Shown here: piece by piece, positions 16,601 through 25,201 of the stretch
How positions within the stretch are numbered: position 1 is the stretch's first letter
How the letters are laid out: each line of letters starts with the position of its first letter
Assembly (NCBI RefSeq): GCF_005116445.1
Contig: NZ_SWBQ01000003.1
Location: 434,001-498,000, forward strand
DNA: 64,000 nucleotides
Reading direction: 5' to 3'
DNA from: Pedobacter frigoris
GTDB taxonomy: Bacteria > Bacteroidota > Bacteroidia > Sphingobacteriales > Sphingobacteriaceae
Position numbers and translations under genes: made by a program
The notes under the pieces: model-generated
What the model was told of the DNA's origin: nothing
The model's input: the letters and a program-made list of their open reading frames with translations, nothing else
The model's database searches: none

Positions 16601-16941
16601 ATATCACTACGCAAAACGTAGCATTGAACCAAGACAAGCGCGCATTGTATGATCGCTGGCAGAAACCTGGTGATAACGCGCGCTTCAAATCAATTTCAAG
16701 GACCGAATCGACACCAATGTCGTCACGATTCGTGGAAGACAACAATATGCTTGTAGGGGAATCTTTTTCCCTTGGTTATGAAACCAGCAAAGCATCCTTC
16801 CTCAAGTCAATCCGGGCCTCGTCAATTACTTTCAGAGCTTACATGAATGATATATTCTATGTGTCTACGATCAAAAATGAGCGCGGACTGGATTATCCGT
16901 TTGCACGCTCTGTTTCTTTCTCAGCCGCAGTTCGATTTTAA
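13609..16941 (+). CDS. SusC/RagA TonB-dependent outer-membrane transporter (locus 1)
   Basis: The 1110-residue protein has a signal peptide (SASSYSQQ near 30), an N-terminal secretin/TonB (STN) signalling domain at about 35-105 (KNIPFSTVIEAIRKQSGYTV), a carboxypeptidase-regulatory-like beta sandwich near 120-200, the plug (SIKTL-type SLKTLDPSF, LFILDGFES, VASITLLKDASASAIYG), and a long beta-barrel ending in Phe (AAVRF). The STN domain marks it as a transducer linked to the sigma/FecR pair upstream. It should form the gated outer-membrane pore with the SusD-type lid encoded next. The ligand is unknown. A later ATG (KTIMFL) is an alternative start. Confidence 0.95.
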   Translation: MNKLYLSRVMKTIMFLLLAGFTTVSASSYSQQITLKGKNIPFSTVIEAIRKQSGYTVFGTKKILESTKPVTIDVKNMPLQQFMNVVIENQPIDYVIEDKTISLSSVVQPGNPIAPTTQQQLLIGVVRHAETKELLAGVNVKLKGSTLSTSTNEKGAYSISIPTSAAKQVLVFSYVGMKPQEIAFQKQATLNVEMEPDDSSMNEVVITGIYQRDREAHTGSSITYSAKDLQIVGNQNILQSLKTLDPSFAIVENNLFGSDPNRLPDIEIRGKSSVIGLTDEFSSNPNQPLFILDGFESTLAIIADLSMDRVASITLLKDASASAIYGSKAANGVVVVETKRPTAGSLRINYNLSSSVNFADLSDYNLMNAEEKLQFELLSQFYGLLNADGDIIVGANTNNEANYFNRLKEVRRGVNTYWAHEPLKTAITQRHTLFAEGGDANLRYSVSLNYGLTPGVMVGSDRTATNGNVRLLYRKGNISVNNTLSIDNVSANRETQPFSAFSRANPYYRKYDDQGNVRMILEDFSAFGNPSLLPIYSPLYNQSNLNINASESQGFTNNFEAEWRIIEALRARARFGIRSLREQAVLFSSPFNTEFLQTDVLERGRYDENNGKNVNYDGDLSLTFGKVFAAKHSVNAVAGMRMEQNVRNQSSFGVSGFIDDEFSNPNFALGYKEGQRAGYQESKRRGASFFMNTGYAFDQRYLIDATLRSDGSSIYGSSRQFSTIWSVGLGWNAHKESFLSSYGWINQLRLRGSIGNPGNQNFDDYISMRIYRYNNENRNPFGASTIISNMGNSNLRWQTTLDRNIGLDFMTFGNRFRLTADYFVKSTDPLLVLLTLPSSTGVARVAQNIGEQQANGFTLNTDYTILRRDEMNWRVNLNLRHIKSEYRKMGNQLDNFNLANRNRNMVRYYDGGSPSDLWSVRSLGIDPATGREIFLNKNNEQTFVYNYQDEVVVGNSDPDVDGIIGTSFMYKGFLASVNLRYRIGGQAFLKTLYDKVENITTQNVALNQDKRALYDRWQKPGDNARFKSISRTESTPMSSRFVEDNNMLVGESFSLGYETSKASFLKSIRASSITFRAYMNDIFYVSTIKNERGLDYPFARSVSFSAAVRF

Positions 16942-16959
16942 CCATTAATACTTTAATAG

Positions 16960-18418
16960 ATGAAAATACGATATAAAATATTCTTCTGCCTCTTATTGAG
17001 TCTGTTCACACTATCCTGCAATAAATGGGTGGATGTGAAACCTACTGACCGGCTAGGTGAAGACCAACTTTTTGTTGATCCGGCTGGCTATACCAAAGCG
17101 ATTAACGGTGTATACGTTGAAATGGCTAACACAGCGCTTTATGGACAGGAAATGACAACCGGCGCTGTAGATGTACTTGCTCAATATTATGTATTGACTT
17201 CCTCTACGCACCGGTATTTTGATCACACCACCTTCGTTTATACAAGTGGGAAGGTGAAGCCTACATTTGACAATGCATGGAAAAAAGCTTATGAACTAAT
17301 TGCTAATTGCAATGTGATTATTGAAAAATGTGGAGATGCGCCGAGCCAAAAATTACCTGAGCCCTATTATGGAATCATAAAAGGGGAAGCAATAGCGCTT
17401 CGTGCTTTTTTACACCATGCTCCGTCTTTTTGGTCCTATCTACAACGAGGCGAATAAAACAATAGCTTCAATCCCCTATGTAACTAAGAGCGGGTTTGAA
17501 GTATCACCGATACTGAGCGCTGAACAAGTCGCGAAACAGATTACGGACGACTTAAAGCTGGCCCTGTCACTGTTGGGAAATACTGATCCGATCAGAACCT
17601 CTGGCGTGAGAAACGGCAACAATCCTTCAGGTCCAAACGATTTGTACTATCGTCAGTATCGTTTAAACTATTATGCTACAAAAGCATTACTGGCAAGAGC
17701 TTACTTGTGGCAAGGTGATAAACCAAATGCCTTGATACAGGCAGAAGAACTGCTCAATGAAGTCCAGGTACAAAAGAATGTGTTTCCTTATGTAACTGCT
17801 GGTGCAGCTACTAGTGCTACACTACCTGACCGGGTATTTTCAACAGAAGTGATGTTTTCTATTTATGACATAAACCGAGTTGAAATGTTCAGAAGGCAGT
17901 TTGATGTGAACTTAGATAACAACAATAAACTCTCGTTTAGCAACAATGACGTCAACGAATCCAGGGTAAATGCACTTTATGATGATGCAAATGACTACCG
18001 TCGCAGGATCTGGCAAAATACTTCGTCAGGAACGATAACTGCTTTGACCAACCTAAAGTACATGGATGTTACAAATGCACCTGGCCGATATATGGTTCCT
18101 TTAATCAGGCTTTCAGAGGTATTGCACATTGCAGCTGAATGTCATCCTGATTTAGCAACAGGTATCTCCTATCTAAATAAAGTTAGAACCAGTAGAAACA
18201 GTTTGAGCTTAAATCCTACTTCAGCGGCAACATTACAAACCGCGATCATGAACGAGTTCAGAAAAGAAACAATTGGTGAAGGCCAGCAATTCTTTTTCTA
18301 CAAACGGACGGCTCAGCAAACTATTCCGAATCATGCCTCGGTTACCGGAACAAAAGCGATGGTCTTGACTAATTATGTGGTGCCACTACCGGAAAGTGAA
18401 ATATCTCAAAGGAACTAA
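16960..18418 (+). pseudogene. SusD/RagB lipoprotein, frameshifted (locus 1)
   Basis: The first frame starts with a lipoprotein signal (LFTLSCNKW) and runs through TPR-type SusD sequence to EAIALRAFLH, then reads out of frame to a stop at 17455-17457. The other frame resumes from the ATG at 17417 with MLRLFGPIYNE and runs to 18418, ending in the usual LPESEISQRN. Family members read ALRAFLHFDMLRLFGP here, so about five bases (two codons less one base) were lost at 17413-17417. The rest is intact, which points to a recent mutation or an assembly error. A functional SusD normally caps its SusC partner and binds ligand at the surface, so this locus may be disabled. Confidence 0.9.
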
Positions 18419-18433
18419 CTTAACAATATAAGC

Positions 18434-19279
18434 ATGAAAAGATTATTAATATACTTGGTATTTGCTCAGGCATTGATTTTTTTATCCGGTTGTGAAAAAG
18501 AAATCATGAGTTATAAAGGACGTGAAGGGGTGTACTTTGCCGTGCGGAATGGTCTGCAATCTCTACCTAACCTATGGCCGTATCAACCATACAGCAATGT
18601 AGATTTCGCCCGTCTGGCAAAAGATGAAGTCGAATTTCCTGTAAAAGTAATGATTACGGGTCCTGTTAAAGATTACGACCGCAATTTTAAAGTGGAAGTA
18701 AATCCAGACTCCACCACCGCTATTGCACGTCAGCACTACACGGCTATAAAAGAACTTTGGACAATACCGGCCGGAGCAACATCAACAAACATCATCGTTC
18801 GTTTAAAACGCACACCCGACTTGCAAAATGTGATTAAAAACCTGGGCCTTCGCTTGGTCGCCAACGAGCACTTTTCGTTATCATTCCCAGAATGGGATGC
18901 AATTCCGGAATTCACTTCAGGAACAGTCGTTCCTGAATTTGATGCGAGCCTTCATACATTAAGATTGAATGATGTAATGGTTCAGCCCGTGGTATGGTCT
19001 GGTTCCATACAACCCGTCAACAGAGAGTCTGGTCTTATGGGTGTATTTTCAAGGAAGAAAATGGAATTTTTGACGTCGAACCTTGGTGTCAAATATGAAG
19101 ACTTTGCAAGCACCGACATCATGCCGATGGCACGTCAGTTATTGATCGCAAGTGACGCTGCTGCTATATTAATCAGGCTTAAGGATGCTGGAACACCAGT
19201 TTTGGAGGCTGACGGCCGATTAATATTTATTGGAGCCGTGCCATGGACATCCTATATAGGCGTACCCTATGTTCATTAA
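18434..19279 (+). CDS. DUF4843 domain lipoprotein
   Basis: The 281-residue protein has a lipoprotein signal (IFLSGCEKE, Cys20) and a beta-rich body with the DUF4843 features: YKGREGVYFAV at the start, DEVEFPVKVMITGPVKDYDR, and WTIPAGATSTNIIVRLKRT. It ends SYIGVPYVH. Such proteins regularly follow SusC/SusD pairs in Bacteroidota and are thought to be surface lipoproteins, possibly extra ligand binders. The gene starts 15 bases after the SusD stop and is surely in the same operon. Confidence 0.85.
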   Translation: MKRLLIYLVFAQALIFLSGCEKEIMSYKGREGVYFAVRNGLQSLPNLWPYQPYSNVDFARLAKDEVEFPVKVMITGPVKDYDRNFKVEVNPDSTTAIARQHYTAIKELWTIPAGATSTNIIVRLKRTPDLQNVIKNLGLRLVANEHFSLSFPEWDAIPEFTSGTVVPEFDASLHTLRLNDVMVQPVVWSGSIQPVNRESGLMGVFSRKKMEFLTSNLGVKYEDFASTDIMPMARQLLIASDAAAILIRLKDAGTPVLEADGRLIFIGAVPWTSYIGVPYVH

Positions 19280-19309
19280 TTCCTATTTATCAACTAAAAA
19301 AAGATTCAA

Positions 19310-20857
19310 ATGAAAATTTTTCAATATACCGTTTTACTTGTATCCGCCCTACTCCTCAGCTCATGCGCCAAAGACTTGGGGACCTACGAGTATAATGACA
19401 TCAATGATGTGAAAATTGTTGGTATTAACGGCTCTTATTCGGCACGTCGCGGTGTGGATACGCTGCGAATCACACCGACACTAACTGCCACAATGGATTC
19501 TGGAGATACAACAAGATACCGATATCTTTGGATTGTAAGAGAGGGAACCAATCTCGACACCATCGGTCGTTTCAGAAATCTGAATTATCCAGTGACGCTT
19601 CCTCCTCTGGCTTATAAGTTGTTCTATCGTATACGTGATAAACAGACCGGTGTAGAGTGGCAGGCAAATGCTGACTTGATGATAGGCACACCTTTTTCCC
19701 GTGGATGGTTGATTATGGGTGAAGACGAGCAGGGCTACGCAGAAGCTGAAATGCTTTCTATGCAAAACGATACTTTACATCTAAAACATATCTTATCAGA
19801 AAGCGGATTACCAAGGCTGCGGGAACCTATGAGTTTACAGCATACCGGAGGTGGCCTTGAGTCCTATATGAAGCTCTGGGCAATGACAAAGAGTGGATCG
19901 TACTTTTTGGATCGTGTAACAATGAAAAGTACACCAGGCAACAACATGAGCCGAGTGTTGTACATCTCTGAAACTATCGACCCTCAAACCTTACACCCTA
20001 TTGTAATTGCACCGCAGATACGCACGGCGGCAGGACTGATCAGCAGCACCAATTATCGTGTAATGCTGACTAAATCCGGAGATATCTTCGCTTCGTTTTT
20101 AGCTATAAACGGCGGAGATTTTTACAACAACCCGATAAACCGTGTCGCCACAGCTCAGGATGTACGCATCCCGGCAGCACCATATCTGCTCTATGCCACA
20201 GGGAGCATGACCACTGCTATGTGGTACGACACAGTGAATCAACGCTTCCTAAATTATTCAGGCTTTGGACTTGCAACTTCGTCAACTGTTTTAGCGGATG
20301 TCGCCGGTGCTGCCTTTCCATGGAATCAGGGAGCTACTGGTAGAAGTTTAGTATACGCAGAAAATACCCGAAATACCGATGGAGGATCTACCAATGGCAA
20401 TTCGTTTGCAATCATGAAAGATCCAGTAAATGTGCATCACATCTACAAATTTTATGCAAATGGTTCCGCTCCGGCAAAACGAGCAGCTTATGTGGTATCA
20501 GCTATCGCAACAGATTTTGACAAAGCAACATTCTATGCTTTCTCCTCTAACCGTACTGTGGTGTTCTATGCCGCTGGAAATAAGCTATATGCTTATGACT
20601 ACAATCCGGGAAATGAAAGAATTTACCAATACCCGGAAATCGGCAATGATCAAATAACCATGTTAAAGTTTGATACACAGGTAGATCACCTGCAAAACAG
20701 TCTGTACATCGCCACATACAATAGCGCTACCAAGGGGACAATGAAGCGCTACAGAGTAGGTACAAATCCAAACGTAGTAGAATTGCTGCCTCAGGATAAC
20801 AGCACATGGTCTGGCCTGGTAAAAGTAAAAGACATCAATTGGAGAGCCGTTAATTAA
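19310..20857 (+). CDS. PKD-like family lipoprotein
   Basis: The 515-residue protein has a lipoprotein signal (LLLSSCAKD, Cys19) followed by a PKD-like beta sandwich at about residues 25-125 (GTYEYNDINDVKI, RYRYLWIV), then a long beta-propeller-like region with repeated short strands. This is the PKD-like lipoprotein that often follows DUF4843 proteins in SusCD loci. It should face the cell surface. No enzyme motif is seen. Its role may be ligand capture beside the receptor; that is inferred from its position. Confidence 0.8.
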   Translation: MKIFQYTVLLVSALLLSSCAKDLGTYEYNDINDVKIVGINGSYSARRGVDTLRITPTLTATMDSGDTTRYRYLWIVREGTNLDTIGRFRNLNYPVTLPPLAYKLFYRIRDKQTGVEWQANADLMIGTPFSRGWLIMGEDEQGYAEAEMLSMQNDTLHLKHILSESGLPRLREPMSLQHTGGGLESYMKLWAMTKSGSYFLDRVTMKSTPGNNMSRVLYISETIDPQTLHPIVIAPQIRTAAGLISSTNYRVMLTKSGDIFASFLAINGGDFYNNPINRVATAQDVRIPAAPYLLYATGSMTTAMWYDTVNQRFLNYSGFGLATSSTVLADVAGAAFPWNQGATGRSLVYAENTRNTDGGSTNGNSFAIMKDPVNVHHIYKFYANGSAPAKRAAYVVSAIATDFDKATFYAFSSNRTVVFYAAGNKLYAYDYNPGNERIYQYPEIGNDQITMLKFDTQVDHLQNSLYIATYNSATKGTMKRYRVGTNPNVVELLPQDNSTWSGLVKVKDINWRAVN

Positions 20858-20877
20858 CTAATTTGAACTCAGGAAAT

Positions 20878-21996
20878 ATGAACTTAAAATCAATAAAAAT
20901 AATACTGACACTTTCCTTTGTGTCTTTAGCAGGATTTTCCCAATCCCAAACATTTACAGTTGAGGGTAATGTAAACCGAAAACTTGACGGCAGATTTATC
21001 AAGCTATTTTATGAAAATGAAAACACGAAGAAAGCAGATAGCGCCCTAATAAAAAAGGGAACATTCAAACTGACCGGAAACGTAAGCACCCCTACTGTGG
21101 CAATCATAAGCCTCGGTGGTCGTGAAGATGGCGACAGAATTGACCTGTTCCTGTCTGAGGGAACAATCCGTATGTCAGCGAAAGATTCAATTCACCATTC
21201 TAACATCAGCGGAACAAAACTAGCTGTCGAACATGAACAATTGGCTAAACTGCTTCGACCAGAAGATGATAAATTTTTTAATGCAATAGCCGCCTGGAAA
21301 AAGATGCCAGAAGGCGAAGAGAAGAAAGCTTACTTAACAAAAGTAATGTCAGGATTGGATGCCTATTCTAATTTAAAGCGAAAAACTATCCATCAATATG
21401 TAAAAGACAATCCTGATTCCTACGTTTCGCTTTATTACCTGAATAAAAATGCACCGGGCGCCTTAGCCAATTATGAAACCACATACCCCTATTATTCAGG
21501 GTTGACTGAGTCAATCAAAACAACGCCGCTTGGTTTACAACTGGGGAAAAGACTAATGGCTACAAAAGGTAAGTTGACCGGCGAGGCCTATATCGACTTT
21601 GTTTCTACTACGCCTGATGGTAAACAACTCAGTTTGAAAGAGATCATCTCTAAAAACAAATATACACTGGTAGATTTTTGGGCAAGCTGGTGCGGACCAT
21701 GCAGAAAAGAAAATCCTTATGTTGTAAAAACTTTCAACGCATTCAAAGATAAAGGGTTTACTGTGCTGAGTGTTTCGCTTGATGATGATGAAAAGAAATG
21801 GAAGGATGCGATCGAAAAAGATGGTATGCCATGGCATCATGTTTCTAGCTTAAAGGGATGGAAAGAACCTGCTGCAGCATTATATAACGTACGTGCAATT
21901 CCACAGAACGTTTTGGTAGATAGCAGTGGCAAAATTGTTGCGACTAATCTTCGTGCCGAAACACTTTATAATAAGGTACAGGAGCTCAGTAAATAA
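20878..21996 (+). CDS. TlpA-like thioredoxin with N-terminal DUF4369-type domain
   Basis: From the ATG at 20878 (preceded by AGGAAAT) the 372-residue protein has a signal peptide ending near AGFSQSQ, a DUF4369-like beta domain at about 25-120 (FTVEGNVNRKLDGRFIKL), a helical middle, and a C-terminal thioredoxin fold with the active site WASWCGPCRKENP and a conserved cis-proline segment (VRAIPQNVL). It should be a periplasmic thiol-disulfide oxidoreductase. It closes the first SusCD operon and is followed by a palindromic element. An upstream ATG at 20863 adds five residues and is less likely. Confidence 0.9.
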   Translation: MNLKSIKIILTLSFVSLAGFSQSQTFTVEGNVNRKLDGRFIKLFYENENTKKADSALIKKGTFKLTGNVSTPTVAIISLGGREDGDRIDLFLSEGTIRMSAKDSIHHSNISGTKLAVEHEQLAKLLRPEDDKFFNAIAAWKKMPEGEEKKAYLTKVMSGLDAYSNLKRKTIHQYVKDNPDSYVSLYYLNKNAPGALANYETTYPYYSGLTESIKTTPLGLQLGKRLMATKGKLTGEAYIDFVSTTPDGKQLSLKEIISKNKYTLVDFWASWCGPCRKENPYVVKTFNAFKDKGFTVLSVSLDDDEKKWKDAIEKDGMPWHHVSSLKGWKEPAAALYNVRAIPQNVLVDSSGKIVATNLRAETLYNKVQELSK

Positions 21997-22009
21997 GAAT
22001 TATTTCAAA

Positions 22010-22097
22010 AAGAGGGTGTCTGAAAAGGTCAATTTAATGCTGTCGGGATGCTGAATTTATTTCAGTGTGACGAACGTATCTTTTCGGACACCCTCTT
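22010..22097. repeat. 88-bp palindromic element after the TlpA gene
   Basis: Outer arms AAGAGGGTGTCTGAAAAG (22010-22027) and CTTTTCGGACACCCTCTT (22080-22097) are inverted with one mismatch. A second inner inverted stretch (GCTGAA, TTCAG) lies between. The terminal sequence resembles the ends of some insertion sequences, so this could be a small derivative of a larger element. As RNA it would also form a strong hairpin able to end the TlpA operon. Confidence 0.75.
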
Positions 22098-22191
22098 ACC
22101 ATCTTAGATTCATTCGTGAGAACAGATAAATTCATCCCAGAAACATGGTCAACTCTTCAACTTAAATTAAAATTTCCATAATATTTCTTTT

Positions 22192-22767
22192 TTAGTTTTT
22201 ATATGATGATATGATTTGTGCTTTCCAATGTTCAATGCTTTCAGGATTTGGTCTGTCTGCCCCATCAAAGAAAAAATGTTTTTTAATTTCCAAGCCTGAA
22301 TAGCTATAAATCCCCTTATCGGAAGTGAGGATAAGCGCAGTATCCATTCCAATGGCCCCATATTCAGCATTGGATTTTCCATGTGTGTTAATGATGATGA
22401 CTTGTTTGCCTACAAGTAAACCTTTATGTACGCCATTATCATAGCGGTATGCAAAGCCATAGCTAAAAACACGGTCTATGTAGCCTTTCATCATTGCAGG
22501 TAAGCCCGTCCACCAAATGGGATGTATAAAGGTGATGCAATCTGCCCAAGAGATAAACTCCTGTTCTTGCTTTACATCATCTGATACTATTCCAGCCCGC
22601 TGACCAGCCATATCATCCAATGAAAGTACCGGATTAAAATCTAGCTGATATAAGTCTCTAACTACTACTTCGCTGCCCATCAATTCAAGATGTTTTGTAA
22701 GCGTATCCTTAAATTGGCTGTTTAAACTGTTGGGATTGGGATGGGCATAAATGATTAATTGTTTCAT
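22192..22767 (-). CDS. NAD(P)H-dependent flavin oxidoreductase (flavodoxin fold)
   Basis: The 191-residue protein matches the KefF/YwrO/MdaB type of flavodoxin-like quinone reductases: IIYAHPNPNSLNSQF at the N-terminus, ADCITFIHPIWWTGLPAMMKGYIDRVFSYG in the middle (FMN and quinone pocket) and an HGKSNAEYG loop. It probably binds FMN and reduces quinones or nitro compounds with NAD(P)H in the cytoplasm. It lies 73 bases downstream of an AraC-type regulator on the same strand, which may control it. Confidence 0.9.
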   Translation of the reverse strand: MKQLIIYAHPNPNSLNSQFKDTLTKHLELMGSEVVVRDLYQLDFNPVLSLDDMAGQRAGIVSDDVKQEQEFISWADCITFIHPIWWTGLPAMMKGYIDRVFSYGFAYRYDNGVHKGLLVGKQVIIINTHGKSNAEYGAIGMDTALILTSDKGIYSYSGLEIKKHFFFDGADRPNPESIEHWKAQIISSYKN

Positions 22768-22840
22768 CGTTTTATTTTTTATTGATTTGATGAAACAAAA
22801 GTAAAATACCGCTACAGGCTATAATTGTAAGAAAACGAAA

Positions 22841-23677
22841 TCAACTCATCGGATTACAAATATCTTGTTGAAATTTGAGGTATTTGGAGGGACTGAGGTT
22901 GATGTAATGTTTAAAATCGTGGATCAGTTGGCTTTGGTCGTAATAACCGCATTCGCTAATGATTTCAAACCAATCTATCTTGGAAGCACTTGTGATAAGA
23001 ATTTCAATAAGCTCGATCGCCTTTAAAAACCGCTGGTAACGGCAAAGCTCTTTCGCCGAATAACCGAAATGTTTTTTATGGTTAAGTTGGATATTCCTTT
23101 CCGTTTGATTGTTTAGGTCAGCAACAGCTTTAATGGGATTTAAAGATTTCTGGATAAAATTAGCCAATTGTTCGGCAACTTTATCTCGGTAGATAAGGTA
23201 ACGATCACTAAATTTAAGGATATAATTTACTCTGTCTTCTGTGTTGTCTAGTTTATTTAGTTCATGCCACAAAACCGTAAAACAGTCTTCGTTAAGCAGT
23301 TCGTCAGGATTGATGGGCACATGTTCGGCAATAGTAGCGTGTCCAAAGAAACGGTAGAACGCATCATCCTTAAAATTGACTGTCAATATCTCAGCACCAG
23401 GAGGCAGAGTGTATTCAAACGCATGCTTAATGGGACCAATTATAAGACATTTTTCTACTTCTATTTGCGTATTTTGCCCCGAATTGAATGACGGGACAAC
23501 TCCAAAACTAAAAATCAGGACGGTTTGGTAAGATGGCAACAAGGTTTTCGTGATGGTCTCGCACGTATTATTTTCTGCAAAATAAAAATGAGTAAATACT
23601 TGCTGATAGGCAGAAGAAACAGGGACCCTAAAGGCATGGTAACCATTATTATTTGTTGTAATTTTTAGTTTTTTCAT
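22841..23677 (-). CDS. AraC-family transcription regulator
   Basis: The 278-residue protein has an N-terminal sensing domain of the DUF6597-like type (PGAEILTVNFKDDAFYRFFG) and a C-terminal AraC double helix-turn-helix at about 180-272 (KHFGYSAKELCRYQRFLKAIEL, CGYYDQSQLIHDFKHYINLSPSKYLKF). The ligand is unknown. The next gene in the same direction is the flavin oxidoreductase, its likely target. Confidence 0.88.
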   Translation of the reverse strand: MKKLKITTNNNGYHAFRVPVSSAYQQVFTHFYFAENNTCETITKTLLPSYQTVLIFSFGVVPSFNSGQNTQIEVEKCLIIGPIKHAFEYTLPPGAEILTVNFKDDAFYRFFGHATIAEHVPINPDELLNEDCFTVLWHELNKLDNTEDRVNYILKFSDRYLIYRDKVAEQLANFIQKSLNPIKAVADLNNQTERNIQLNHKKHFGYSAKELCRYQRFLKAIELIEILITSASKIDWFEIISECGYYDQSQLIHDFKHYINLSPSKYLKFQQDICNPMS

Positions 23678-23850
23678 CTACCCTTGTCAAATTATTCTTG
23701 TAAGATCATTTAAGCGAAGCGCTGCATTTTAGTGCTGTTAAACTCGCTTAATTAAATGCATACGAAAAATAACCATATTCGTTTATTGCTTTTCCTAATG
23801 GATAGTTACTTGTAATTTCAAATTAGGAACAATATCGGAAAATTTATGCA

Positions 23851-24087
23851 TCAAAATGCCGATGGACTTTTCCCATTGTACTTCTTGAAAATTCTGTTAA
23901 AGTGGCTTGCATCAGTAAAGTCCAGTCTTTCGGCTATTTCATTAATGTTAAACCACTTTTGTTTAAGAAGCTTTTCTGCGGTTTTTAGCTGCCAATGTGA
24001 TCTACTTTTTGCATTCAGTTTTTCAACAAATAGTTGCTCTGTAAACTTCACAAAATTGGTTTCGTTATTATAATCTGCTTTAGCTCC
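23851..24087 (-). pseudogene. AraC-type DNA-binding domain fragment
   Basis: An open frame on the minus strand encodes AEKLLKQKWFNINEIAERLD and DASHFNRIFKKYNGKSPSAF, the second half of an AraC family DNA-binding domain. It is preceded by KADYNNETNFVKFTEQLFVE with no good start codon and a stop just before it. Only about 79 residues remain of a protein normally near 290, so this is a remnant. A GTG at 24051 could start a 66-residue peptide. The adjacent AraC gene is a different sequence, so it is not a simple tandem copy. Confidence 0.65.
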
Positions 24088-24253
24088 TTATAAATGGATC
24101 CCCTTGGCTTTTTCTTCCAGTAATTTAAATTTATGATTCTATATTTTGTCCCGTATCAGAGATTAGTCGATAAGCGAAGAGTATACATACGACTTGTACT
24201 TAACAGACACGTGTGTTTAATAAAGTTATATCTTTAATTAAAAATAGTCAACT

Positions 24254-24817
24254 ATGAGAAAAATAATCCAAATTGTACACACCTCAATAGACGGCTTTGT
24301 TGCGGGACCAAACGGAAATCTGGACTGGTTCGAAAATGCAGGTGAACATCTTGAATTCGTCAATGAGCTGATAAAAAGCTCTGATTCCGCTTTGTTTGGA
24401 AGAACTACGTATGAAATGTTCAATGATTATTGGCCCATTGCAAAGGACGATGTAAACTCTTCACAAGCTGAAGTCCAGTTCGCCAAATGGTATGACAGTG
24501 CAACAAAGATTATGCTTTCTAAATCACAGGAAAGTTTAAACATAGAAAATACAATAGTAATCAGCAGTGATGTACCAGAGACGATCCAAAAGATGAAGAG
24601 CGGACCTGGAAAAGACATCATCATTTTCGGAAGTCCAGCAGTTGGTCAGTTGCTTACAGATTTACATCTAATTGATGAATATTGGATCTTTATAAATCCC
24701 GTCTTCTTCAGGTCGGGAGTTCCGCTGTTTTCAACTCCAGGCAAAAAGAAAAAGCTTCATCTTATAGAAACAAATACAATATCCAATGGCGAAGTAGCAT
24801 TACATTATCGTATTTGA
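24254..24817 (+). CDS. Dihydrofolate reductase-like (RibD C-terminal) protein
   Basis: The 187-residue protein has the RibD-C/DHFR-like pattern: STSIDGFVAGPNGNLDWF near the N-terminus, SALFGRTTYEMF, and KDIIIFGSPAVGQLL, the last being the NADP-binding loop. The group shares the fold of dihydrofolate reductase but most members have unknown substrates. It is cytoplasmic and transcribed alone, with a TATCTTTA near-consensus -7 box about 25 bases upstream. Confidence 0.88.
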   Translation: MRKIIQIVHTSIDGFVAGPNGNLDWFENAGEHLEFVNELIKSSDSALFGRTTYEMFNDYWPIAKDDVNSSQAEVQFAKWYDSATKIMLSKSQESLNIENTIVISSDVPETIQKMKSGPGKDIIIFGSPAVGQLLTDLHLIDEYWIFINPVFFRSGVPLFSTPGKKKKLHLIETNTISNGEVALHYRI

Positions 24818-24887
24818 GATATTGTAAACCAATCACTTATATATTTCTGTGAAAGTACATTTAGTACAATGAACTTACGCTTATTCG

Positions 24888-24932
24888 TAAAAAGCAAGAA
24901 GCCTATTCCGGTGTTATCCGCAATAGGCTTCT
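24888..24932 (-). terminator. Terminator of tRNA-His
   Basis: On the minus strand AGAAGCCTATT and AATAGGCTTCT form an 11-bp perfect stem, followed by TGCTTTTT. It begins 18 bases beyond the tRNA 3' end and is the natural end of the tRNA transcript. Confidence 0.85.
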
Positions 24933-24949
24933 AAGTTGAATTTTAGTAG

Positions 24950-25023
24950 GGTGGAATATGGGGCTCGAACCCACGACCCTCGGTACCACAAACCGATGCT
25001 CTAACCAACTGAGCTAAAACCAC
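24950..25023 (-). tRNA. tRNA-His (anticodon GTG)
   Basis: The minus-strand sequence folds as a tRNA: D-stem GCTC/GAGC, anticodon stem TCGGT/ACCGA with loop TTGTGGT giving anticodon GTG, and T-stem with TTCGAGC loop. The base before position 1 is G (25024) and position 73 is C, the histidine identity pair. CCA is not encoded. The acceptor strands are GTGGTTT and ATTCCAC, which leaves two adjacent T-T mismatches at positions 5-68 and 6-67. A strong promoter lies just upstream and a terminator just downstream, so it is expressed as a single gene. Confidence 0.93.
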
Positions 25024-25042
25024 CATGTGTTTTTCAACGCTA

Positions 25043-25073
25043 CAAAAGTACGATTAAAAATATTTTATTCAAA
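25043..25073 (-). promoter_or_regulatory. Bacteroidota-type promoter of tRNA-His
   Basis: On the minus strand TTTG (25073-25070) is followed after exactly 19 bases by TACTTTTG (25050-25043), matching the Bacteroidota consensus TTTG-N19-TAnnTTTG. The expected start of transcription is about a dozen bases before the tRNA. Confidence 0.8.
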
Positions 25074-25201
25074 TAATTTTAAACTTTGATTAACAATTTC
25101 TTTTAATCACCTAAATTTCAGCCTATTTAATTTTAGCCATTCAACAAATACGCTTACAAAAGTTGCTTTTATAGCTTAAAAACCTAGATTTGTTAAAGAT
25201 T

